A stretch of DNA of 8,323 nt from Clostridiales bacterium (GTDB lineage Bacteria; Bacillota_A; Clostridia; Peptostreptococcales; Anaerovoracaceae). The stretch is from positions 1 to 8,323 of the forward strand of contig JAAZHB010000011.1 of the NCBI GenBank assembly GCA_012510935.1. The letters run 5' to 3'. Made by a program: the position numbers and the translations under genes. This document shows, in pieces, positions 1-5,426 of this stretch (position 1 is its first letter; each line of letters starts with the position of its first letter). The notes under the pieces were generated by a model. The model worked only from the letters and a program-made list of their open reading frames with translations. It searched no databases and was not told the origin of the DNA.

Positions 1-563
1 CCGTTGGTAATGCAAAAAGCCTTCTTATCGTCAGCAACAATGTCGATAGCTCCTGTAATAGCGATGACTGAGCCAGTTCTTCTAGCAAAATCTTTTGCAA
101 AAGCAACGGCCTGGTCCAAGTTATCTGGTGTTACCTTATCAGCAATATCTGCATCAACTCCCTTTGTAGAACCGCTTCCAAGTGCGAGAGTTTTAATCTC
201 TGAAATATTGCCACGAATAACTGAGAAATGAACTTTATCAAGAAGGTTAAGAGCAGTTTCGGTTCTCATTGCTGATGCGCCAGCACCAACGGGATCGAGA
301 ACAACAGGGTGTCCAAGCTCGTTTGCTTTAAGACCTGCGGCAAGCATGGATTTAACTGTGTTGCCATTCAAAGTGCCAATGTTAATATTTAGTCCGCCGC
401 AAATTGATGTGATTTCTTCAACTTCTCTGATATCATCTGACATTATCGGACTGCCACCGCATGCGAGCAAGATGTTTGCACAGTCGTTTACTGTAACATA
501 ATTTGTAATATTGTGAATTAGCGGTGTTGTATTTCTTAGATTATCTAGTTTTTCCTTAAACAT
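1..563 (-). CDS. thiM: Hydroxyethylthiazole kinase ThiM, partial (C-terminus outside window)
   Basis: ThiM phosphorylates 4-methyl-5-(2-hydroxyethyl)thiazole with ATP, giving the thiazole phosphate that is joined to HMP-PP to make thiamine phosphate. The visible 187 codons read as a typical N-terminal two thirds of the family, which is usually about 260-270 residues. Recognisable stretches are PLIHNITNYVTVNDCAN (residues 14-30), the GGSPIMSDD segment (36-44), NINIGTL (59-65), VVLDPVGAGAS (87-97) and VIRGNISEI (115-123). The catalytic C-terminal part lies beyond base 1. The ATG at 563-561 has AAGGAGA (580-574 on the minus strand) 10 nt upstream, inside the end of thiW, and lies only 2 nt after the thiW stop, so the two genes are cotranscribed and probably translationally coupled. 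Cytoplasmic enzyme; identity is sure from the sequence. Confidence 0.95.
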   Translation of the reverse strand, partial: MFKEKLDNLRNTTPLIHNITNYVTVNDCANILLACGGSPIMSDDIREVEEITSICGGLNINIGTLNGNTVKSMLAAGLKANELGHPVVLDPVGAGASAMRTETALNLLDKVHFSVIRGNISEIKTLALGSGSTKGVDADIADKVTPDNLDQAVAFAKDFARRTGSVIAITGAIDIVADDKKAFCITN

Positions 564-565
564 TT

Positions 566-1123
566 CTATGCATTCTCCTTGTCTGTATTTGTATAGCTAA
601 CTGGTTGCTCTCCAAGCTGTGATTGCATGCGACTTAGTGCGCCAGTTTTCTGTAGTGATGCTATAAGAACTCCCGAAAGAACCGCTCCGCCTACAGTGGA
701 AACGAGGAATGGAATAACATATACATAGAAAGCTAGTTGGCCTGCGGGCTGCCCCATAAAGAGGACTGCAATAGGGTATGCACATAGTCCGCCAAGGATG
801 CCTGTGCCAAAAACTTCAGCGATTAGAGTAGGTAGAAGTTTTCTTGTTTTCTTATACATCAATCCGCACAATAGAGCTCCGAACATGCTTCCTGGGAATG
901 CCATTAGGCTTCCGAGCCCCAGAAGATTTCTAACAAGGCTTGCTACAAAAGCAACACCAACTCCATATGCTGGTCCAAGAAGTACTGCGCAGATAATATT
1001 AACCATATGCTGAACCGGAGCACATTTGCTTCCAAGAACAGGGAATGAGAACAAGCTGCCGACAATGGCAACTGCGCAAAGCAGGCTTGCAACCGTAAGT
1101 TTAGTAACATTTGTTTTCTTCAT
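566..1123 (-). CDS. thiW: Thiazole/thiamine-precursor ECF transporter S-component ThiW
   Basis: This 185-residue, strongly hydrophobic protein matches the ThiW family, the substrate-binding membrane component thought to import the thiazole moiety of thiamine through an energy-coupling-factor transporter. About five to six membrane segments can be seen. The family-typical stretch runs from SFPVLGSKCAPVQHMVN (26-42) through ICAVLLGPAYG (44-54), SLVRNLLGLGSLMAFPGS (62-79) and MFGALLCGLMY (81-91). The last 25 residues are hydrophilic and probably cytoplasmic. The ATG at 1123-1121 has AAGGAG (1137-1132, minus strand) 8 nt upstream. No ATPase or EcfT gene is in the window, so the energising module would have to be the shared one encoded elsewhere. 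Position directly before thiM and behind a TPP riboswitch supports thiazole salvage. Confidence 0.93.
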   Translation of the reverse strand: MKKTNVTKLTVASLLCAVAIVGSLFSFPVLGSKCAPVQHMVNIICAVLLGPAYGVGVAFVASLVRNLLGLGSLMAFPGSMFGALLCGLMYKKTRKLLPTLIAEVFGTGILGGLCAYPIAVLFMGQPAGQLAFYVYVIPFLVSTVGGAVLSGVLIASLQKTGALSRMQSQLGEQPVSYTNTDKENA

Positions 1124-1136
1124 GACTTTGTCTCCT
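1124..1136 (-). promoter_or_regulatory. Ribosome binding site of thiW
   Basis: On the minus strand AAGGAGA precedes the thiW ATG with about 8 nt spacing. No sequence complementary to it (AGGAG on the plus strand) was found in the leader between 1141 and 1350, so simple sequestration of this site by the leader is not obvious. Confidence 0.7.
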
Positions 1137-1154
1137 TATGACTTATAAATTCTT

Positions 1155-1347
1155 GTGGGTTGTGCAGAATTACCGACACTTCCCATTAATAGAAAGGCAG
1201 ATTAACAATCCACCCACGGAAGGTCGGTCGAAGCTAAATGGCTTCCTCTCACGCCGGAACACGGCTTCCCATCGCAATTTACAAGACTTAAGGCGCTCCC
1301 CTTAGTCCGCCACAGTTGTAAGGCTGTGGATTTCCGTAATTAGACTC
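1155..1347 (-). ncRNA. Second structured leader element, partly TPP-aptamer-like, upstream of thiW
   Basis: This part of the thi leader lies between the TPP-riboswitch terminator and thiW and holds several supported helices. On the minus strand they are: CCACAG/CTGTGG (1329-1324 with 1315-1310); GCGCC pairing with GGCG (about 1296-1292 with 1255-1252) around a long insert; and a GAAGC/GCTTC hairpin (1245-1241 with 1234-1230). GGGGAGC, TGAGAGGAAG and CTTCGACC occur in the same order as in the true TPP aptamer upstream. The conserved ACCTGAT and GCGTAGG parts of a TPP aptamer are missing. A GGTGGATT/AATCTGCC hairpin (1214-1207 with 1203-1196) is followed by TTTCT and could be a weak terminator. 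GTGGGT (1217-1212) can also pair with ACCCAC (1160-1155). It may be a decayed duplicate of the TPP aptamer or a variant riboswitch; ligand unknown. Confidence 0.4.
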
Positions 1348-1363
1348 AATTCTTTTTTGCGTT

Positions 1364-1391
1364 AAAAAAGAGCCTCCCGATTAGGAAGCTC
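1364..1391 (-). terminator. Intrinsic terminator of the TPP riboswitch
   Basis: On the minus strand GAGCTTCC-TAATCG-GGAGGCTC forms an 8-bp stem with one G-U pair, followed directly by six T. The 5' arm contains TTCCTA, which is exactly complementary to TAGGAA at the 3' edge of the TPP aptamer. This suggests an antitermination switch in which TPP binding frees the terminator and stops thiWM transcription. Confidence 0.85.
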
Positions 1392-1417
1392 CAATGATAG
1401 TTTGAGTGTTATGTCAA

Positions 1418-1497
1418 TTCCTACGTTGGCATTATCCAAATCAGGTATGCGGGTCGAAGGCGAACCTTCCTCTCAGCCTGCAACGCAAGCTCCCCGT
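1418..1497 (-). ncRNA. TPP (thiamine pyrophosphate) riboswitch
   Basis: The minus-strand sequence carries the conserved TPP aptamer core in order: GGGGAGC (1495-1489), GGCTGAGAGG, an extra GAAGGTTCGCCTTC hairpin (P3a), GACCC, ACCTGAT, TGGATAATGCCA and ACGTAGG (ending near 1420). The CTGAGA pyrimidine-binding loop and the paired GGATAATGCC region are intact. It begins about 10 nt downstream of the predicted transcription start and is followed by an intrinsic terminator, so it should turn off thiW-thiM when TPP is plentiful. Confidence 0.95.
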
Positions 1498-1512
1498 TTA
1501 TTTTACCAATGA

Positions 1513-1541
1513 AGTATAACACTTATCGCTATAGCTAGCAA
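1513..1541 (-). promoter_or_regulatory. Promoter of the thiW-thiM operon
   Basis: The minus strand has TTGCTA (1541-1536) and TATACT (1518-1513) separated by 17 nt, a good match to a vegetative sigma factor promoter. Transcription would begin near 1506, just before the TPP aptamer, which is the expected geometry. Confidence 0.65.
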
Positions 1542-1557
1542 GCCATTTGACTGAAAT

Positions 1558-1612
1558 TTGGCGCGACCTTGGCGCGAACTCTTCACATTAAGTTCATTGA
1601 CACTGGGCGCGA
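1558..1612. repeat. Three GGCGCGA direct repeats in the thi/csoR divergent region
   Basis: TTGGCGCGA occurs at 1558-1566 and 1569-1577, exactly 11 bp apart, and GGCGCGA recurs at 1606-1612. The third copy lies between the -35 and -10 boxes of the csoR promoter; the first two lie upstream of both promoters. The GC-rich motif stands out from AT-rich surroundings. It may be a regulator site, but none I know of matches it firmly. Confidence 0.5.
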
Positions 1613-1625
1613 AAAAGAGTATTGT
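1597..1625 (+). promoter_or_regulatory. Promoter of the csoR-copA operon
   Basis: A perfect TTGACA -35 box (1597-1602) is followed after 17 nt by TATTGT (1620-1625). The predicted start, near 1632, places the CsoR palindrome at the beginning of the transcript, where bound repressor would block initiation or promoter escape. Confidence 0.7.
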
Positions 1626-1635
1626 CTAGATAGAA

Positions 1636-1656
1636 ATATACCCAATAGGGGTATAT
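1636..1656. promoter_or_regulatory. CsoR operator palindrome
   Basis: ATATACCC-N5-GGGTATAT is a perfect 8-bp inverted repeat. It closely resembles the pseudo-palindromic TACCC...GGGTA operators bound by CsoR-type copper repressors. It lies just downstream of the csoR -10 box and 20 bp before csoR itself, which predicts copper-relieved autorepression of csoR and copA. Confidence 0.85.
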
Positions 1657-1676
1657 GAAACACAGATAGGGAGTTA

Positions 1677-2015
1677 ATGAAAATTATGGAAAATAAAGAT
1701 AAGAATATGCCATGCGAAGAGAAGGTATGTTGTCAGGGCAGAGAGACAGTTAGAAGCGATGAATATAAGAAAGCACTAATTAACAGACTTAGCAGAATTG
1801 AAGGGCAGATTCGTGGAATCAAAGCAATGGTCGAAGATGATGTATATTGTGCAGATATTCTCGTTCAGAGTTCTGCAGCGGCCTCTGCTTTTAATTCGTT
1901 TAATAGGGAACTTCTGTCGAGCCATCTTCATAGCTGTGTGAAGAATGATATTAAGGAAGGTCATGATGAAGCAATTGATGAATTCGTAGGGCTTATGACT
2001 AAACTTATGAAGTAG
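1677..2015 (+). CDS. csoR: Copper-sensing transcriptional repressor CsoR
   Basis: CsoR family repressors are small all-helical DNA-binding proteins that leave their operator when Cu(I) binds. This 112-residue protein has the family signature RLSRIEGQIRGIKAMVEDDVYC (37-58), and the Cu(I) ligands fall at Cys58, His83 and Cys87, with the spacing (25 and 4) of the Mycobacterium tuberculosis protein (Cys36, His61, Cys65). This separates it from relatives such as RcnR and FrmR. An N-terminal tail of about 26 residues carries three extra cysteines (13, 18, 19). The start is uncertain by three codons: AGGGAG at 1668-1673 is 3 nt from the ATG at 1677 and 12 nt from the ATG at 1686. It sits behind its own operator and 46 nt before copA, so it probably represses both genes. 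Confidence 0.95.
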   Translation: MKIMENKDKNMPCEEKVCCQGRETVRSDEYKKALINRLSRIEGQIRGIKAMVEDDVYCADILVQSSAAASAFNSFNRELLSSHLHSCVKNDIKEGHDEAIDEFVGLMTKLMK

Positions 2016-2061
2016 TCATGCAAGAAACTTAAAGATTGGTTTTACTCATAGAAGGAGAGAA

Positions 2062-4638
2062 ATGAAACAATACAATGTAACAGGAATGAGTTGCGCAGCA
2101 TGCAGCGCCCGAGTCGAGAAAGCAGTCAATGCTGTACCGGGAGTTGAGGAATGTGCAGTGAGTTTACTGACTAACTCCATGGGCGTTGAGGGCGAAGCCT
2201 CCGAAGAAGCAATTATTAATGCTGTGAGGCACGCTGGCTACGGCGCGTCAGTTAAGGGATCAAAAGGGAAGAAAAAGACTGTCATTAGCGACGACGCAAA
2301 CGATTCAGCAAGCGAAGCCGATGAAATGGACATGCACGAATACCAAGAATACAGAGCCTTGAAGCAAAGCCTTATTGTGTCGGCTGCTTTTCTTGTAGTG
2401 TTAATGTATTTATCTATGGGCCATATGATGTGGAATTGGCCACTGCCTAGCGGTATTGCGGATAATCATGCTGCAATGGCAATAATACAGATGGTTTTGA
2501 CCGCTATAATAATGGTGATTAACAAGAATTTTTTCATAGGAGGATTCAAGAGCATTACTCATAGGGCACCGAATATGGATGCACTTGTGGCACTTGGAGC
2601 AGGAGCTTCGTTTGGATGGAGCTTGTTTGTTACAATTCAAATAATAGTAGCCCAATCAAGCGGTAATTCTCAATTAGTCATGGAATACATGCACGAGCTC
2701 TATTACGAGTCTGCTGCGATGATTCTGACTCTCATCACTGTCGGTAAGATGCTAGAGGCGAGGTCAAAGGGGAAGACAACAGATGCTCTTAAAGGCCTTA
2801 TTAAGTTGGCTCCAACAACTGTAACCTTGGAGAAAAACGGCAGAGAAGTGACTATACCAGCTGATGAAGCTTGTGTAGGAGACATTGCGATCATTCGTCC
2901 TGGAGAGAAAGTGTCAGTTGATGGGGTGGTCGTCCATGGCAGCTCGGCTGTCAACGAGTCCGCTCTTACCGGCGAAAGCATCCCGGTCGACAAAGAAATA
3001 GGCGATAAGGTTTATGCAGCGACAATAAACCAATCTGGATATTTGAAGTGCGAGGTAACTAAGACAAGCGAAGATACAGCGCTTGCCCAGATTATAAAGC
3101 TAGTGTCTGATGCAGCAGCAACGAAGGCGCCAATTGCAAGAATTGCTGATAAGGTTTCGGGGGTTTTTGTACCTGTTGTAATAGCAATATCTCTTATTAC
3201 TTTAGCTTGCTGGCTTCTTCTTGGCCAAAGTATGGATTACGCTCTTGAACGTGGCATTGCGGTATTGGTAATCTCGTGTCCATGTGCGCTTGGCCTGGCA
3301 ACACCTGTTGCAATCATGGTTGGAAATGGAGTTGGGGCGAGGAACGGAATTCTATTTAAGACAGCAGCATCACTTGAAGCAGCAGGCAAGCTCGACATTG
3401 TGCTCTTGGATAAGACGGGGACAATCACGAGTGGAAATCCGGAAGTAACAGACATAGTACCAGCTGAACTTGCTGGGTCCAAGTCTAATGCTAATGAGCT
3501 TATACAGATTGCAGCTTCAGTCGAAAGGATGAGCGAGCATCCGCTTGCAAAAGCTATTTTAGGCTATACAGAGAGCAAGACAACGCAGGAAGAACTTGCA
3601 ATAACAGATTTTACTAATTATCCAGGCGGAGGGATTTCAGCAAAGCTAGATAAAGATACGATAATCGGAGGCAGCATGTCTTTCGTTAGCTCCCAAGTTA
3701 ATTTGAGCAGCGAGCTTATGGATAAAGCAGCTCAGCTCGCAGACCAAGGCAAGACGCCGGTGTTTTTTGCAAAAGAAGATAGAGCACTTGGAATAATTGC
3801 GATTGCAGATTCAATCAAATCAGACAGCAGGTCAGCAATTAAAGAGCTTCACGACTTAGGGCTTCAAACTATTATGCTAACTGGTGATAACAATCGTTCA
3901 GCCACTGCAATTGCCAAAGAGGTCGGTGTTGATGAAGTCATTTCAGATGTGCTTCCAAGTGACAAAGAATCGGTTGTGAGAAAGCTTGGAGAACTTGGAA
4001 AGGTTGCGATGGTTGGGGATGGAATCAATGATGCACCGGCACTTACTTCGGCAGATGTTGGTATAGCGATTGGCTCGGGCACAGATATTGCAATTGACTC
4101 AGCTGATGTTGTCCTGATAAAAAGCAGTCTTGGTGATGTCGCTAGAGCTGTTCGGCTAGGACGGGCAACTTTACGAAATATTCATCAGAACCTGTTTTGG
4201 GCATTTTGCTATAACATCATTGGAATACCATTGGCGGCAGGAATGCTTATACCGCTTTTTGGCTGGGAACTTAATCCGATGTTTGCTGCGGCGGCAATGA
4301 GCCTTTCAAGCTTCTGCGTTGTAACAAATGCACTTAGACTCAATATGGTCAAGTTAAATGGAAAGAAAAATGTAACTAAATATATAAATACAGACATAAA
4401 TATAGGTATAAATACAGAGGAGGAAAAAACAATGAAAGAGATCAAGATTGAAGGAATGATGTGCATGCATTGTCAGAAAGCAGCTACAAATGCGCTAGAA
4501 GCGATTGATGGAGTAAAATCTGCAGATGTCGACCACAAGACGGGAGTTGCGAAGGTTGAGCTGTCGAAAGAAGTTTCAAATGATGCGTTAATTAAGGCAA
4601 TTGAGAGCGAAGATTTTAAGGTTATTTCGATAAAGTAG
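2062..4638 (+). CDS. copA: Cu(I)-exporting P1B-type ATPase CopA with C-terminal CopZ-like domain
   Basis: This 858-residue membrane pump uses ATP to export Cu(I). The domains in order are: an N-terminal heavy-metal-binding domain (about 1-68) with the GMSCAAC motif (Cys11, Cys14); membrane segments; the actuator TGES (303-306); the metal-site CPC (406-408); the phosphorylation site DKTGT (Asp450); HP (493-494); TGDN (607-610); and GDGINDAP (652-659). YN (717-718) and M746-x-x-S749-S750 in the last two membrane segments mark the Cu(I) subgroup. An ordinary CopA would end near NALRL (756-760). This one continues through a repeat-rich linker (about 761-790) into a second metal-binding domain with MCMHC (Cys801, Cys804). 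GAAGGAGAGAA just upstream supports the start at 2062. The gene follows csoR and should be induced by copper. Confidence 0.96.
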   Translation: MKQYNVTGMSCAACSARVEKAVNAVPGVEECAVSLLTNSMGVEGEASEEAIINAVRHAGYGASVKGSKGKKKTVISDDANDSASEADEMDMHEYQEYRALKQSLIVSAAFLVVLMYLSMGHMMWNWPLPSGIADNHAAMAIIQMVLTAIIMVINKNFFIGGFKSITHRAPNMDALVALGAGASFGWSLFVTIQIIVAQSSGNSQLVMEYMHELYYESAAMILTLITVGKMLEARSKGKTTDALKGLIKLAPTTVTLEKNGREVTIPADEACVGDIAIIRPGEKVSVDGVVVHGSSAVNESALTGESIPVDKEIGDKVYAATINQSGYLKCEVTKTSEDTALAQIIKLVSDAAATKAPIARIADKVSGVFVPVVIAISLITLACWLLLGQSMDYALERGIAVLVISCPCALGLATPVAIMVGNGVGARNGILFKTAASLEAAGKLDIVLLDKTGTITSGNPEVTDIVPAELAGSKSNANELIQIAASVERMSEHPLAKAILGYTESKTTQEELAITDFTNYPGGGISAKLDKDTIIGGSMSFVSSQVNLSSELMDKAAQLADQGKTPVFFAKEDRALGIIAIADSIKSDSRSAIKELHDLGLQTIMLTGDNNRSATAIAKEVGVDEVISDVLPSDKESVVRKLGELGKVAMVGDGINDAPALTSADVGIAIGSGTDIAIDSADVVLIKSSLGDVARAVRLGRATLRNIHQNLFWAFCYNIIGIPLAAGMLIPLFGWELNPMFAAAAMSLSSFCVVTNALRLNMVKLNGKKNVTKYINTDINIGINTEEEKTMKEIKIEGMMCMHCQKAATNALEAIDGVKSADVDHKTGVAKVELSKEVSNDALIKAIESEDFKVISIK
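4383..4418 (+). repeat. Three 12-bp tandem repeats in the CopA-CopZ linker
   Basis: TATAAATACAGA (4383-4394), CATAAATATAGG (4395-4406) and TATAAATACAGA (4407-4418) form a 36-bp tandem array. It encodes linker residues 775-786 as I-N-x-x units. Gain or loss of units keeps the frame and changes the linker by four residues each. The last unit ends in the ribosome binding site of the embedded copZ start. Confidence 0.8.
4417..4434 (+). promoter_or_regulatory. Internal ribosome binding site and ATG within copA
   Basis: GAGGAGG (4417-4423) lies 8 nt before an in-frame ATG (4432-4434). This is as strong as any ribosome binding site in the window and is unlikely to be kept by chance at exactly the boundary of a domain. 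Confidence 0.65.
4432..4638 (+). CDS. copZ: Embedded copZ: free copper chaperone from an internal start (predicted)
   Basis: The last 68 codons of the copA frame form one complete heavy-metal-binding domain with the Cu(I) motif MCMHC (residues 10-14 of this product) and the usual ferredoxin-like beta-alpha-beta pattern. It starts at an ATG with a canonical ribosome binding site and has the length of stand-alone CopZ chaperones, which carry cytosolic Cu(I) to CopA and CsoR. It can therefore be made alone as well as fused to CopA. CopA-type pumps with a C-terminal domain of this sort are, as I recall, seen in other Clostridia. That free protein is made is inference from the start signal. Confidence 0.55.
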   Translation: MKEIKIEGMMCMHCQKAATNALEAIDGVKSADVDHKTGVAKVELSKEVSNDALIKAIESEDFKVISIK

Positions 4639-4657
4639 TATGGCAAAATAATGACTA

Positions 4658-4666
4658 TGCTATAAT
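4658..4666 (+). promoter_or_regulatory. Possible promoter (extended -10) ahead of the selenoprotein gene
   Basis: TGCTATAAT is a perfect -10 hexamer (4661-4666) with the TGn extension. No good -35 is seen at the right distance. It lies between copA and the next gene, where no terminator is obvious, so that gene may be transcribed both from here and by readthrough from copA. Confidence 0.45.
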
Positions 4667-4709
4667 TACACTAATTGAAGATGACAATAGAAATATTGGA
4701 GAGAATCAG

Positions 4710-5411
4710 ATGGTAAAGCTAAATGATTGTGCAATTAAATATATAAACGAGCGCGGCTTCAAGGATGTTGTTCTCAGTGTAATCAAGTTTACTAGTTGAT
4801 GTGCGCCTCCTAAAATGGAGATATCAGTAGGTTTTGCTGATAAAGAGGAGGACTATTATCTCGAACAGGGTTTTCTGTGTGATGATACTGCAATTGGTAA
4901 GTGCTATTATCCATCGAAGGATGTTGCGATTACATCTGAGCTTGAGATAATTTATGAGGAGAAGCCATGGCTTAGTGCTTTTCGTGTTGAAGGAATCAAA
5001 CCTGAATTGCCTGTGCGAAAGGGGCCAGGCAGCAAGAAAGCTAAGGATTTTGTACCAGAGCTTCTTGAACTGGTACCAGAAGCTGTCGAAGTGATGAGAG
5101 AGACATATAAGACTGTGCAGCCTGAGTTTGGCATGGATAGCTATTATCTTAATATAGCAGATAGGTTTATTAAGCTGGCAAAAGAAAGCCGCAACCAGCG
5201 CAAAGGTTCGGCGAGTCGCAAGCAAGTTGCGATGTATTATGGTTTTGTAGAGAATCTTTGGCGAGAAGGCGATATTAAGGTTGAAGATATGCTTAGGAAT
5301 TCGCTTATTCCTAGGCTCCTAGAAAGTGAAGCTAAGGATGAATTTATGAGGATAATCTCTAGTGACTTTAGTGCATGGATTGCGAGAGGCTGTAAGGATT
5401 ATGAGAAATAA
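4710..5411 (+). CDS. Probable selenoprotein of the CC/Se-motif type with in-frame TGA and a C-terminal helical extension
   Basis: Read with TGA as selenocysteine, this is a 233-residue protein with Sec30-Cys31. The start at 4710 has GGAGAG (4698-4703) 6 nt upstream. The 29 codons before TGA (4797-4799) and the long frame after it are in phase with no other stop. The next ATG, 4815, has no ribosome binding site; CCTCC precedes it. The first 100 residues have the layout I remember for small bacterial proteins named CC/Se motif family: a short helix (A-x-x-Y-I-x-x-x-G), a beta strand, a CC or UC pair followed by a Pro-rich turn, more strands, and W-x-x-x-F-x-V-E-G-I near 87-97. Residues from about 106 to 233 look helical and are not recognised. 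The function is unknown; a redox or metal role is plausible from the Sec-Cys pair. The alternative is a gene broken by a nonsense mutation. Confidence 0.72.
4806..4851 (+). promoter_or_regulatory. SECIS-like hairpin downstream of the in-frame TGA
   Basis: TATCAG (4822-4827) and CTGATA (4837-4842) form a perfect 6-bp stem, extended by a T-G pair, around the loop AGGTTTT. The loop carries GGT at 4830-4832, about 30 nt after the TGA. CCTCC (4806-4810) and GGAGG (4847-4851) can form a lower stem. Bacterial SECIS elements are small hairpins within the coding region with a G-containing apical loop, commonly about 16-37 nt after the UGA, so position and loop both fit. Confidence 0.6.
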
Positions 5412-5426
5412 AAGGCGGTGTTGATT

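Noticed and set aside
4..231. Plus-strand ORF opposite thiM, and other ORFs opposite copA, udp and prmA
   Set aside because: They lie within strongly supported genes on the other strand, have no ribosome binding sites and resemble no protein family.
1155..1347. Second leader element as a cobalamin riboswitch or T-box
   Set aside because: GCCACTGT-type cobalamin core and the GGGTGGNACCGCG T-box sequence are both absent; only short chance resemblances were found.
4639..4660. Terminator after copA
   Set aside because: No stem followed by a T-run was found, so readthrough into the next gene is possible.
4807..4820. CTCC-TAAAAT-GGAG hairpin as the SECIS element
   Set aside because: Only four base pairs and no G in the loop; the TATCAG/CTGATA hairpin with a GGU loop is better.
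4815..5411. A 198-residue CDS starting at ATG 4815
   Set aside because: No ribosome binding site precedes this ATG (CCTCC is there instead), while an in-phase upstream ATG at 4710 has a good one and supplies the missing N-terminal part of the domain across the TGA.
5418..5426. GTG at 5418 as the start of udp
   Set aside because: It overlaps the AGGCGG ribosome binding site, which is correctly spaced for the ATG at 5427.
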